Source: Clostridiaceae bacterium
GTDB lineage: Bacteria > Bacillota > Clostridia > DSM-8532
DNA length: 42,572 nucleotides
Assembly (NCBI GenBank): GCA_012728095.1
Contig: JAAYFU010000026.1
Location: 1-42,572, forward strand
Direction: 5' to 3'
Of the stretch, positions 20,376 to 28,985 are shown piece by piece. Numbering within the stretch: position 1 is the stretch's first letter; each line of letters opens with the position of its first letter. The notes below the pieces were generated by a model that saw only the letters and a list, made by a program, of their open reading frames with translations, was not told the DNA's origin and searched no databases. The translations under genes were made by a program, and so were the position numbers.

Positions 20376-20637
20376 TGTCACTCTGAGCGAAGCGAAGAAT
20401 CTGTCCAATCATGTCATTCTGAGTACCTCCTTATGTCATTCTGAACGTTAGCGGAGAATCTATTAAAAATGATAAAAAAGATCCTTCACTCCACTTCGTT
20501 GCTCAGGATGAAATTCTCTGTATTATTCTGACAAATTCTTTTTGTCTTACTGATCAATTATATTTGTCGATCTGAGCAATTATATCTGTCATTCTGAGCA
20601 ATTATATCTGTCATTCTGAGCGTAAGCGAAGAATCTT
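20376..20637. repeat. Dispersed palindromic repeat block 4
   Basis: An intact A-type unit at 20376 is followed by a head unit at 20412. Exactly 22 bp on, a composite element (20434-20511) begins with an A-type head and ends with an inverted B-type end (GCTCAGGATGA). A second run has head units at 20543, 20565, 20587 and 20609, again at 22-bp pitch, becoming better preserved toward the last, which alone has the tail GAAGAATCTT. The remaining 20638-20802 is AT-rich with no visible gene. Confidence 0.85.
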
Positions 20638-20802
20638 AATAAAAAGAAAAAATCTCATCCAATTCTTATTTTCTATAGAAAAGAACAGCAATAACGCGAT
20701 ATTTCTTCTAAAATCATGTATTACGTTTTTGTCAGTTATGCTATAAAATAATATAATGTTATATGCATAGTATTATTTGATTCCAGTTAATTAATAGTAG
20801 AA

Positions 20803-20818
20803 TGTTTCACGTGAAACA
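20803..20818. promoter_or_regulatory. parS: parS site 2 (ParB binding)
   Basis: A second perfect TGTTTCACGTGAAACA, 132 bp upstream of the parA start codon. It is 1.5 kb from site 1, in the usual origin-proximal position. Confidence 0.97.
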
Positions 20819-20934
20819 ATACAACATTTATTGTTTTTTTATTGTATAATATATAAACCATGCCTGTATTATCTGTGGTATAATTGTTAAGAAAAATGCC
20901 CATCCCGGGTAAGTATTGTTTTGTGAGGTGCTGT

Positions 20935-21705
20935 ATGGCTAAAATAATTGCTATTGCCAATCAAAAAGGCGGAGTTGGGAAAACTACAACGGCAGTTAAT
21001 TTAAGTGCCTGCCTGGGTGTTAAGGGCAAAAAGGTCCTTGTTATCGATATAGATCCACAAGGAAATACAACCAGTGGTTTTGGCATTGATAAAAATTCGG
21101 TAACAAATTCCATATATGATACTATTATTAATGAAATACCAATCGAAGATACAATGTTGGAGACACAAATTAAGGGACTCTTACTTTCTCCTTCCAACAT
21201 CAATTTAGCCGGCGCGGAGGTTGAGCTGGTATCGGTATTATCCAGAGAAACAAGATTAAAATATGCTCTTGAAGATATAAAAGATAAATTTGATTTCATT
21301 GTGATAGATTGCCCGCCTTCTCTTGGATTATTGACAGTAAATGCCCTGACGGCCGCTGATACTATTCTGGTGCCTATTCAGTGTGAATATTATGCTCTTG
21401 AGGGGCTCAGCCAGTTAATGAATACTGTAAAAATCGTACAGAAACATTTAAACAGATCCCTTAGAGTCGAGGGAGTCGTGTTGACAATGTTTGATGCGAG
21501 AACCAATCTTTCGATCCAGGTAGTCGAAGAAGTTAAAAAGTATTTCGGCAATAAGGTATATCGCACGATAATACCTCGTAATGTACGTTTAAGCGAGGCC
21601 CCAAGCTATGGTCTCCCTATTATCCTGTATGATCCAAAATCCAAAGGCGCTGAATGCTACATGGAATTAGCTGAAGAAGTAATATTAAGTTCGGAGGAAG
21701 AATAG
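20935..21705 (+). CDS. parA: Chromosome partitioning ATPase ParA (Soj)
   Basis: This ParA-type ATPase drives origin segregation with ParB and modulates DnaA. The deviant Walker A KGGVGKTT (about 11-18), DIDPQGN (switch) and VIDCPPSLGLLTVNAL are present. The start at 20935 (MAKIIAIANQ) is preceded by GTGAGGTGCTGT; upstream in-frame starts are less likely. Length is 256 residues. The stop is 3 bp before parB. Confidence 0.97.
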   Translation: MAKIIAIANQKGGVGKTTTAVNLSACLGVKGKKVLVIDIDPQGNTTSGFGIDKNSVTNSIYDTIINEIPIEDTMLETQIKGLLLSPSNINLAGAEVELVSVLSRETRLKYALEDIKDKFDFIVIDCPPSLGLLTVNALTAADTILVPIQCEYYALEGLSQLMNTVKIVQKHLNRSLRVEGVVLTMFDARTNLSIQVVEEVKKYFGNKVYRTIIPRNVRLSEAPSYGLPIILYDPKSKGAECYMELAEEVILSSEEE

Positions 21706-21708
21706 AGA

Positions 21709-22569
21709 ATGAAAAAGGGTTTAGGCAGAGGACTTGAGGCGCTTATCAGTTCAGCGAACGCTCTTGAGGATGCGAGAAACAGTGTAATGGAATTAAAAAT
21801 TAACCAGATTGAACCCAGCAGCGAACAACCAAGAAAAGTTTTTGACCAGGAAAAACTGGAAGCATTGGCCGAATCGATAAAAAATCATGGGGTTGTTCAG
21901 CCCATTATCGTTCGGAGTGAAGGCAATTGTTACAAGATAGTTGCAGGTGAAAGAAGATGGCGTGCGGCTAAGCTTGCCGGGCTGAAGACTATTCCTGTGA
22001 TAATCAAGGATATAACCTCAAGAGAGGTCATGGAGATAGCTCTTATAGAAAATCTTCAAAGAGAAGACTTAAATCCCATTGAAGAAGCAGAAGCTTATAA
22101 AAAGTTGATTGAAGAATATTCAATTACCCAGGAAGAGGTAGCGAAAATTGTGGGAAAAAGCAGGGCGGCAATTGCAAACTCAGTTAGGCTGCTCACTTTA
22201 ACTGATGAAATAAAGGAAATGCTTTCAGATGGCAGACTGACCAGCGGTCATGCCAGGACATTGGTTGCGATTCCTGATCCTGAAAGACAAAACCAACTGG
22301 CAAAAATTATTGTTGAAAGAAACCTTTCGGTAAGAGAAAGCGAAAAACTTGCGGCATCAGAGAACAAACCAAAAAAGAAAACAGAAAAAAGAAAAGCAAT
22401 TACAAAAGAATCAATAGAGATAGCAGAATTGGAAGAAAAGTTAATGGCGGCTTATGGAACGAAAATTAATCTTATTAAAAACAAAGAAAAAGGAAAGATA
22501 GTTTTTGAATTTTATTCAAAGGATGAACTTGATAGAATTGTAGAAATGTTGTTAAATAATGTAAAATAG
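21709..22569 (+). CDS. parB: Chromosome partitioning protein ParB (Spo0J)
   Basis: This CTP-dependent DNA clamp loads at parS. The N-terminus MKKGLGRGLEALIS is the ParA-interacting signature. GERRWRAA (80-87) and ENLQRED (114-120) form the CTP-binding core, and a helix-turn-helix lies at about 140-164. A lysine-rich linker leads to a C-terminal dimerisation domain. The 286 residues are typical. It forms an operon with parA and has two parS sites nearby. Confidence 0.97.
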   Translation: MKKGLGRGLEALISSANALEDARNSVMELKINQIEPSSEQPRKVFDQEKLEALAESIKNHGVVQPIIVRSEGNCYKIVAGERRWRAAKLAGLKTIPVIIKDITSREVMEIALIENLQREDLNPIEEAEAYKKLIEEYSITQEEVAKIVGKSRAAIANSVRLLTLTDEIKEMLSDGRLTSGHARTLVAIPDPERQNQLAKIIVERNLSVRESEKLAASENKPKKKTEKRKAITKESIEIAELEEKLMAAYGTKINLIKNKEKGKIVFEFYSKDELDRIVEMLLNNVK

Positions 22570-22697
22570 AACGTGGGCTTATTTTACTTTGTAATTAATT
22601 TTTTAAGATGCGGTAATATAATAACACTTAAACAGATTAAACTGTTTTAAAACGCAAATTAAAAAGTTTTAACGCTAATCGCACTTTTGGAGGTATT

Positions 22698-23246
22698 ATG
22701 GGATATAATTACATTTATTATTTTGCAGGTCTGATAGCATTTTTAATGATTCTCATAATAATCGCTTTTTTCAGGCTGGGGAGTTTATCAAAAAAATATA
22801 AGCGGTTAATTAAAGGTCTCAGTAAAAATAATGTTGAGGATTTAATGACTTCTTATTCCGATGAATTGTTTAAAGTAAAAAATGAGATCGACGGAAACAT
22901 TAAAACAAGACTTTCGATATTAGAGAGACAAATGCCTACTTGCCTGCGGCACTTTGGAATAGTTTCCTATAATGCATTTGAAAATGTTTCAAATAATATG
23001 AGTTTTTCGTTCGCTGCTCTGAATGATAACTGCGATGGAATTGTTATAACGGGAATATACACAAGGGATAATTCTTATGTATATTCAAAAGAAATAGTAA
23101 ACGGGGAATCTGTCAAGGTTCTTTCAAAAGAAGAGAAAGAAGCATTAAAAAAAGCTTTTGACTCAATAAACATAAATAAAAATATGTGTAGTACATATAA
23201 AAGAGAGGAGAAACTCTATGCTGGATATTCAAAGAATAAGAAATAA
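22698..23246 (+). CDS. DUF4446 family membrane-anchored protein
   Basis: This 182-residue protein has one N-terminal membrane segment (about 6-27) followed by a coiled-coil-like region and a soluble domain with FGIVSYNAFENV and SFSFAALND, typical of DUF4446. The family often lies between parB and serS in Clostridia; its role is unknown. TTGGAGGTATT precedes the ATG. The 3' end overlaps the serS start by 29 bp. A weak inverted repeat (AAACAG/CTGTTT) lies upstream near 22630. Confidence 0.8.
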   Translation: MGYNYIYYFAGLIAFLMILIIIAFFRLGSLSKKYKRLIKGLSKNNVEDLMTSYSDELFKVKNEIDGNIKTRLSILERQMPTCLRHFGIVSYNAFENVSNNMSFSFAALNDNCDGIVITGIYTRDNSYVYSKEIVNGESVKVLSKEEKEALKKAFDSININKNMCSTYKREEKLYAGYSKNKK

Positions 23247-24507
23247 TCCTGAAGAAGTCAGGCTGGCTCTACGTAAAAGACTATTCGAAGTGGACTTTAC
23301 CGAGCTTTTGTCCTGGGATAAAAAAAGAAGAAGTATCATATCTCAATCCGAGGAATTAAAAGCCAGAAGGAATAAAGTATCTTCAGAAATACCGGCTTTA
23401 ATTAAACAGGGAGTAGATGTAAATCCTTTGAAGGCAGAGATGAAGGATATTTCCGATCGTATTAAGGTAATGGATGAAGAACTGAGAGAAATTGAAGCAA
23501 AAATCAATAACTTTTTAGCGGCTCTGCCTAATATCCCTGCTGATGATGTTGTCCCCGGCGGAAAAGAAAATAACCAGGTTGTTCGTACCTTTGGCAAAAA
23601 GCCCGAATTCAGCTTTAAACCAAAGAATCATGTGGATTTGGTTACCTCTTTGGGTTTAATAGACTATGAACGGGGAGTAAAGATAGGTGGAACCGGATTC
23701 TGGGTTTATACGGGCGATGGCGCCCTATTAGAGTGGGCGCTGCTGAATTATTTTATTGAAGAACATCTAAAAGATGGATATCAATTTATGCTTCCTCCGC
23801 ATATATTAACCTATCAGTGCGGATATACGGCAGGACAATTCCCAAAATTCGCCGATGATGTATTTAAAGTGGAAACCAGCGAGGTTAATGACAGGATGCA
23901 GTTTATTCTTCCTACTGCCGAAACGGCGCTTATAAATCTCCACAGGGATGAAATCCTTAATGAAGACGACCTTCCTAAGAAATATTTTGCTTATACTCCG
24001 TGTTACCGTAAGGAAGCCGGGAGTTATCGTGCCGAGGAGAGAGGCATGATTAGAGGGCATCAGTTTAATAAGGTTGAAATGTTCCAGTATACATTGCCTG
24101 AGCAATCTGAAGCGGCTCTGGACGAACTGGTAAATAAAGCAGAACGCCTTGTACAGGGACTTGGGCTTCATCATCGGGTTTCCAAGCTTGCCGCCCAAGA
24201 CTGCAGCGCCAGCATGGGAAAAACCTACGATATCGAAATTTGGATCCCAAGCATGAATGATTATAAAGAAGTAAGTTCCTGCTCTAACGCATATGATTAC
24301 CAGGCCAGGAGAGGAAATATCAGGTTCAGGCGAAAGGAGACAAAAAAGACCGAATTCGTGCATACTCTAAATGCGTCAGGTCTTGCTACCAGCAGATTGC
24401 TTCCGGCAATAGTTGAACAGTATCAGCAGGAAGACGGAAGCGTTATCATTCCTGAGGTATTGAGAAAATGGATGGGCGGCAGGGAGCGCCTGTATCCGAA
24501 AAAATAA
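23218..24507 (+). CDS. serS: Serine--tRNA ligase
   Basis: A class II aminoacyl-tRNA synthetase that charges tRNA-Ser. The 429 residues comprise an N-terminal antiparallel coiled-coil arm (about 30-105) and the catalytic core. Motif 2 is YRKEAGSYRAEERGMIRGHQF and motif 3 includes LNASGLATSRLLPAIVE. The start ATG lies inside the DUF4446 gene and is preceded by GAGAGGAG. No T-box leader is visible upstream. Confidence 0.98.
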   Translation: MLDIQRIRNNPEEVRLALRKRLFEVDFTELLSWDKKRRSIISQSEELKARRNKVSSEIPALIKQGVDVNPLKAEMKDISDRIKVMDEELREIEAKINNFLAALPNIPADDVVPGGKENNQVVRTFGKKPEFSFKPKNHVDLVTSLGLIDYERGVKIGGTGFWVYTGDGALLEWALLNYFIEEHLKDGYQFMLPPHILTYQCGYTAGQFPKFADDVFKVETSEVNDRMQFILPTAETALINLHRDEILNEDDLPKKYFAYTPCYRKEAGSYRAEERGMIRGHQFNKVEMFQYTLPEQSEAALDELVNKAERLVQGLGLHHRVSKLAAQDCSASMGKTYDIEIWIPSMNDYKEVSSCSNAYDYQARRGNIRFRRKETKKTEFVHTLNASGLATSRLLPAIVEQYQQEDGSVIIPEVLRKWMGGRERLYPKK

Positions 24508-24533
24508 TGAAATAGACACAATGTTCACTGGCA

Positions 24534-24575
24534 AAGAAGCGCCCCCCGTTTGTTATCATGAGGGGCGCTTCTTTT
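24534..24575 (+). terminator. Intrinsic terminator of serS
   Basis: A 10-bp stem GAAGCGCCCC / GGGGCGCTTC with a 16-base loop, followed by TTTT. Confidence 0.85.
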
Positions 24576-24578
24576 AAC

Positions 24579-24898
24579 TGTCATATCGAACGGAACACAT
24601 TACCCCTTACTGTCATCCTAAACGGATCGCATTACCCCTTACTGTCATCCTGAACGGAACGAAGTGAAGTGAAGGATCTTTCACAAGTTGAAACAAAAGA
24701 TTCTTCGCTTACGCTCAGAATGACAGAGAAGGTATCATCCTGAGCAAAGAGCAGCGCAGTATTCCTTTATATGTTATCTTAAGCGTTGTGCAATCCCTAA
24801 TATCAACCTGAGCGGAGCGTAGCCCCCTAATGTCATCCTGAGAGAAGCGTAGCCCCCTAATGTCATCCTGAGCGGAGCGTAGCGGAGTCGAAAGATCT
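24579..24898. repeat. Dispersed palindromic repeat block 5
   Basis: Mostly B-type sequence. Head units at 24579, 24611 and 24643 have a 32-bp pitch, and the last carries the tail GAAGGATCTTT. An inverted A-type unit follows. Three tandem units at 24801, 24831 and 24861 have an exact 30-bp pitch (unit end AGCGTAGCCCCCTAA). Only the last carries the tail GGAGTCGAAAGATCT. It fills the convergent gap between serS and the DUF896 gene. Confidence 0.85.
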
Positions 24899-24904
24899 AT
24901 AAAG

Positions 24905-24947
24905 TATAAAAAAAGATAAGCTATTGTAAAGGCTTATCTTTTTTTCT
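24905..24947. terminator. Bidirectional terminator at the DUF896 gene end
   Basis: The stem AAAGATAAGC / GCTTATCTTT (24912-24941) is flanked by A-runs on the left and T-runs on the right, so it can terminate in both directions. It overlaps the stop codon of the leftward DUF896 gene. Confidence 0.8.
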
Positions 24948-25136
24948 TAATGATTTTCTTGTTCCGTCGGGCTCCACTATAACAACATTTTCAAGAGCAT
25001 ACATCAGATTTTGTCTGAAATAAGCAATATATTCTTTTCTAAGCGCTTGTTGCTCCCGTTTTTCTGCATCGCTAAGCTCTTCTCTTTTGGCTTTACGTGC
25101 CAATTCATTTATCCTGTCAATCTTGAATTTATCCAC
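24921..25136 (-). CDS. DUF896 (YnzC-like) small protein
   Basis: A 71-residue protein of the DUF896 family: DKFKIDRINELARKAKREELSDAEKREQ, LRKEYIAYFRQNL and a final VVIVEPDGTRKSLR segment. A GTG start at 25136 is chosen because GGAGGAATTTC immediately precedes it. The in-frame ATG eight codons upstream overlaps that site. The cellular role of the family is not settled; a Bacillus member is in the SOS regulon. Confidence 0.85.
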   Translation of the reverse strand: MDKFKIDRINELARKAKREELSDAEKREQQALRKEYIAYFRQNLMYALENVVIVEPDGTRKSLRKKDKPLQ

Positions 25137-25285
25137 GAAATTCCTCCAAAAAAAAGACATTACAATTATTATAGCCTAATATATTAAGAAAAGGCAATTT
25201 ATAATAACAACCAAATGAAAAAAATTATTCCGGGCGAGGATTCATTACCTCGCCCTGCGTGGAAAACTGATATGAATCAAAAATA

Positions 25286-25714
25286 TTAAAAGCATTGGAA
25301 GAACTGTATTTCTCTTAAGTCTATACCAAAGTAACTCCATCTGAAACCATTCCATCGATAACCGGCAATGGATCTTGGCCCGACAAATGTTGGGTAGAAC
25401 CAAAACGGCCTTAATTGATATGGCCAAATATATGTAAATCTAAAGAGACAGTTGGCAATAGCGCCCGGATCAACTGCAAAAGTGCCTATGGGCGGCATTT
25501 GAGGTATAAAGGCAGGCGGCGGGCTAGAGGGAGGACCACTGGAAGGACGCTGCGGAGAAATTGGAGTAAACGGTGTAAAAGGAGTAAAAGGGATTAAAAA
25601 TCTGAATATGTCAAAAGGGGTTCCACGTCTGAAATCCTGCCTGTCTCTATCCCTGTCCCGATCTCTGTCTCTGTCCCTATCTCTGTCCCTGTTTCTGTCA
25701 AACTGTTGAAACAT
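25286..25714 (-). CDS. Low-complexity RD-repeat, Pro-rich protein with conserved C-terminal domain
   Basis: After MFQQFDRN comes a run of about nine Arg-Asp dipeptides (residues 7-25), encoded by a degenerate hexanucleotide tandem repeat (25641-25699). A Pro/Phe/Thr-rich middle (about 40-75) follows. The C-terminus is rich in Trp, Tyr and Phe: RPFWFYPTFVGPRSIAGYR, then WNGFRWSYFGIDLREI and a final Cys. I recognise similar C-termini in uncharacterised small Clostridia proteins, but know no function; a spore-surface role is possible and unproven. AAAGGAGGTTAGATT precedes the ATG. There is no signal peptide. Confidence 0.7.
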   Translation of the reverse strand: MFQQFDRNRDRDRDRDRDRDRDRDRQDFRRGTPFDIFRFLIPFTPFTPFTPISPQRPSSGPPSSPPPAFIPQMPPIGTFAVDPGAIANCLFRFTYIWPYQLRPFWFYPTFVGPRSIAGYRWNGFRWSYFGIDLREIQFFQCF

Positions 25715-25838
25715 AATCTAACCTCCTTTCATGTGGCGTTAATACAATATATGGTCAAGCCTGTAAAAGGTTACGGGGCAAAAAAAATCTAAGTCTTTTT
25801 ATTATTGCGGGTTTAAGCCATGTAAAGAAAAGTTTTTA

Positions 25839-25868
25839 TTGAAAATTAAGCCGTAATATGGTTATGAT
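25839..25868 (+). promoter_or_regulatory. Candidate sigma-A promoter of fhs
   Basis: -35 TTGAAA (25839-25844) and -10 TATGAT (25863-25868) with an 18-bp spacer, about 90 bp upstream of the fhs start. Each hexamer has one mismatch. Confidence 0.4.
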
Positions 25869-25957
25869 TAATTCTGTCAATAAAATTTACGGGATCTGCC
25901 TATCATTATATTTAGTTGATTAATTTTTCTATTTTTATGTGAAAGGAAGACATAACA

Positions 25958-27628
25958 ATGTTAACCGATATCCAAATTGCTCAAAACGCAAAATTATTAC
26001 CTATCGAAGAGATCGGAAAGAAATTGGGCATCCGGCGCGAGGATCTGGAACTCTACGGTGATTATAAAGCAAAAATAAAAGACGGCGTTTATGAAAGACT
26101 GAAGGATAAAAAAAATGGAAAGCTTGTATTGGTGACAGCTATTAATCCCACTCCGGCCGGTGAGGGAAAGACTACCGTAACTGTCGGACTTGGACAAGCT
26201 CTTGAGAGAATAGGTAAAAAAGCCATAATTGCCCTTAGAGAGCCTTCCCTTGGCCCTGTTATGGGGATAAAAGGCGGAGCCGCCGGCGGCGGTTATTCCC
26301 AGGTTCTGCCCATGGAAGATATAAACTTACATTTCACCGGCGACATGCATGCGATAACAGCGGCGAATAATTTGCTTTCAGCCCTTTTGGACAACCATAT
26401 TCACCAGGGCAACACGCTAAGAATAGATCCAAGAAGGATTCTATGGAAACGCTGCATGGACATGAATGACCGTGCTCTTCGTCAGATTGTGGTCGGTTTG
26501 GGGGGAAAGGTCAACGGTTTTCCCCGGGAAGACGGGTTTAATATTACAGTAGCATCCGAAGTAATGGCTATTCTATGTCTTGCGACAGACATAACAGACT
26601 TAAAGGAGCGTCTGGGAAGAATTATCGCAGCCTATGATTATGACGGGAAACCCGTTACTGCAAAGGATTTGGAAGCCCACGGCGCCATGACCCTTCTTTT
26701 GAAGGATGCCATAAAACCAAATCTTGTTCAGACAGTTGAGAATACTCCATGCCTTATTCACGGGGGACCTTTTGCAAACATAGCCCATGGATGCAATAGT
26801 ATCAGAGCGACACGATTGGCTCTTAAGCTTGCGGATTATGTTATAACCGAGGCTGGATTCGGCGCTGAGCTGGGAGCCGAAAAATTCTTTGACATTAAAT
26901 GCAGGTATGGAGATTTAGTTCCTGATGCAGCCGTTTTGGTTGCCACAGTGCGGGCATTGAAATACAACGGCGGAGTTAAAAAGGAAGATCTGTCCAAAAA
27001 AGATGTAAGTGCCCTTGGCCGCGGGATAGTAAACCTCCAGAAGCATATTGAGAATATAAGAAAATTCGGAGTACCGGTATTGGTTGCGCTAAATCGTTTT
27101 TCTGCCGACAGCGATGAAGAACTGGCCTTCATAAAGAATAAGTGCCGGGAATGGGGCGTGGAGGTTGCTCTTGCGGAAGTATATACAAAAGGCGGAGAAG
27201 GTGGAACAGAGTTAGCTCAAAAGCTATGTGAAATAATAGAGCAAAAACCGTCATCCTTTAAAATGTTATATGATATTGATCTGCCCATCAAGGAAAAGAT
27301 TGAGATCATTAACAGGGAGTTGTACGGAGGAAAAAATGTTGAATATACCTCAAAAGCTCTCAATGAAATAAAAGCGATTGAAGAAATGGGCTTTTCCAAT
27401 CTTCCCGTCTGCATAGCGAAAACTCAATACTCCCTTTCGGATAACCCCTCCCTGTTAGGGCGTCCGGAAGGCTTTACGCTTAACGTAAAAGAAGTAAGAC
27501 TCTCTGCGGGAGCAGGATTTGTTGTGGTCTTAACCGGGGATATCATGACAATGCCGGGACTTCCTAAAGTCCCAAGCGCAAATAAGATTGATATTGACCC
27601 AAGCGGCAGAATAACCGGGCTGTTTTAG
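25958..27628 (+). CDS. fhs: Formate--tetrahydrofolate ligase
   Basis: This enzyme makes 10-formyl-THF from formate, THF and ATP. It feeds purine and one-carbon metabolism, and the Wood-Ljungdahl pathway where present. The 556 residues match the family. The ATP loop is [14 protein letters not shown] (about 67-80). The conserved [20 protein letters not shown] and [14 protein letters not shown] are present, as is the C-terminal [24 protein letters not shown] precedes the ATG. It is a single rightward gene between leftward neighbours, with no related folate genes beside it. Confidence 0.98.
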   Translation: MLTDIQIAQNAKLLPIEEIGKKLGIRREDLELYGDYKAKIKDGVYERLKDKKNGKLVLVTAINPTPAGEGKTTVTVGLGQALERIGKKAIIALREPSLGPVMGIKGGAAGGGYSQVLPMEDINLHFTGDMHAITAANNLLSALLDNHIHQGNTLRIDPRRILWKRCMDMNDRALRQIVVGLGGKVNGFPREDGFNITVASEVMAILCLATDITDLKERLGRIIAAYDYDGKPVTAKDLEAHGAMTLLLKDAIKPNLVQTVENTPCLIHGGPFANIAHGCNSIRATRLALKLADYVITEAGFGAELGAEKFFDIKCRYGDLVPDAAVLVATVRALKYNGGVKKEDLSKKDVSALGRGIVNLQKHIENIRKFGVPVLVALNRFSADSDEELAFIKNKCREWGVEVALAEVYTKGGEGGTELAQKLCEIIEQKPSSFKMLYDIDLPIKEKIEIINRELYGGKNVEYTSKALNEIKAIEEMGFSNLPVCIAKTQYSLSDNPSLLGRPEGFTLNVKEVRLSAGAGFVVVLTGDIMTMPGLPKVPSANKIDIDPSGRITGLF

Positions 27629-27700
27629 ATATCAATAATAAGGAATATGATGTTATTAATTTAGTTATAGTATAATGCTCATTATTCAAAGCATAGTTAC

Positions 27701-27870
27701 GTCATTCTGAGCACCCCCTTATGTCATTCTGAGCACCAGCGAAAGAATCTTGCCCAATCATGTCATTCTGAGCGTTAGCGAAGAATCTATTAAAAATGAT
27801 AAAAAAGATCCTTCGCTCCACTACGTTCCGCTCAGGATGACATTGGGGCTACGTTCCGCTCAGGATGACA
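27701..27870. repeat. Dispersed palindromic repeat block 6
   Basis: A truncated head unit at 27700 lies exactly 22 bp before an A-type unit at 27722. A composite element follows (27761-27842) whose sequence closely matches 20434-20511 in block 4, including the unique middle ATTAAAAATGATAAAAAAG. A further B-type end (CTCAGGATGACA) closes the block. It fills the convergent gap between fhs and the cotS-like gene. Confidence 0.85.
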
Positions 27871-27907
27871 ATAACCGGTACTGCGCCTTTATATAAAAAA
27901 CAAACCT

Positions 27908-28891
27908 TCAAAACAGCTTTTTAAACTGCTTCATGAATCGGACATGATCATCATATTCGGCTATTACCTCCTCCAGCATGCCGGTAAAGTTTTTTTGCGC
28001 CCAACTTCTTCTGGAATTGTAATACTTATTTGCCACCCGCCAGAATTTTTGAGGAAACAGGAGCATTGCGGTCATTACCGCTATTTCGTCCTTGGAAAGG
28101 GGGGCGATTTCCTGGTAAGCATCAAGTAAAATAGTGGCCTTTTGGATATCCCAGTTGCATTTTCTCATTTTCCTGCGCAGCAGGTTTACCAAGTCATAAA
28201 TCCTAAGTTCCTCGCAGCAGCATTCAAAACCGACAATATAGGTTGTATTCCCTTTTATAAGAATGTTCTGATATGAATAATCATGATGGCAGATTACGCC
28301 TTCATTAAGGGTTTTCTTAACCAGACGGGGATATTCGGCGCCGTTTAAAAGTGTAAGGCTTTCCTCGGCGAGTTCAATGAATTTGTCCACGCAACCAAGA
28401 TAAATGTAATCAAAAGCGCCGCGTTCCCTCTCAGCCTTTCTTCTCATTCTTAATATTTCTTCGTAACGTTTTCCCAGGTTTTCAGGCATTTTTCCCAAAT
28501 CGCTCGGAACCGCCTCATTTTCATATTTAAAGCCTTTTCCCAACTTGTGCATATGCGCAAGAGCGCTTGCAGCTTTTATGGTGTCCGCGTCATCGCTGAA
28601 CTCGCATTCCCTGGCATCATAATAAGGAGTTATAACAAAATTTTGTTCATCTATTTCAATGAATGGTTTATTGTTTAAAGCCACAAGATATGTATCTATG
28701 TTTGTAAAACCTTTATTATAAAGGTGTTCTTTTGCAGCATGTACGTATAATATCCGATTTTCCGAACACTGGCACTGGCGAAGATGCTTCTTTCCTAAAT
28801 TTGTATCAATAATATAACCGCCCCTGCAAGGTTTAATGGAGCCGATCGTTATGCCATATGTCTCTTCAATCAAATCTTTGGATTCAATCAT
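27908..28891 (-). CDS. CotS-family spore coat kinase-like protein (possible pseudokinase)
   Basis: This 327-residue protein has the aminoglycoside-phosphotransferase/CotS fold. The catalytic loop is CHHDYSYQNILI (201-212), with Asp204 and Asn209 in the Brenner-type HxDxxxxN positions. The following metal-binding motif, usually xIDFD or similar, reads YIVGFEC, so the expected Asp is Gly221 (codon GGT, one transition from GAT). The family includes spore coat proteins CotS, CotI and YutH of Bacillus. A sigma-E-like promoter lies upstream (28946-28973). It is a single gene, head-on to replication. Kinase activity is doubtful. Confidence 0.75.
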   Translation of the reverse strand: MIESKDLIEETYGITIGSIKPCRGGYIIDTNLGKKHLRQCQCSENRILYVHAAKEHLYNKGFTNIDTYLVALNNKPFIEIDEQNFVITPYYDARECEFSDDADTIKAASALAHMHKLGKGFKYENEAVPSDLGKMPENLGKRYEEILRMRRKAERERGAFDYIYLGCVDKFIELAEESLTLLNGAEYPRLVKKTLNEGVICHHDYSYQNILIKGNTTYIVGFECCCEELRIYDLVNLLRRKMRKCNWDIQKATILLDAYQEIAPLSKDEIAVMTAMLLFPQKFWRVANKYYNSRRSWAQKNFTGMLEEVIAEYDDHVRFMKQFKKLF

Positions 28892-28945
28892 TCTTATTCA
28901 TACCCCGCTTAGAAATTATGATGATGATTTACAGTTTGTCTTAAC

Positions 28946-28973
28946 ATTATATGTTTTATAAAAATCTAATATG
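28946..28973 (-). promoter_or_regulatory. Candidate sigma-E (mother-cell) promoter of the cotS-like gene
   Basis: On the minus strand CATATT (28968-28973) and CATATAAT (28946-28953) are 14 bp apart. This fits the Bacillus sigma-E consensus (KMATATT, 14-15 bp, CATACAMT) with one mismatch in the -10. The predicted start is about 45 bp upstream of the start codon, in front of a spore-coat family gene. Confidence 0.45.
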
Positions 28974-28985
28974 TTTTTAGCAATG

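Noticed and set aside
20241-20444. Short open frame with CHSERSEESVQSCHSE
   Set aside because: This is a translation of the A-type repeat and not a gene.
22570-23217. T-box or other riboswitch leader for serS
   Set aside because: The serS start lies inside the preceding DUF4446 gene, and no T-box sequence or antiterminator fold is visible.
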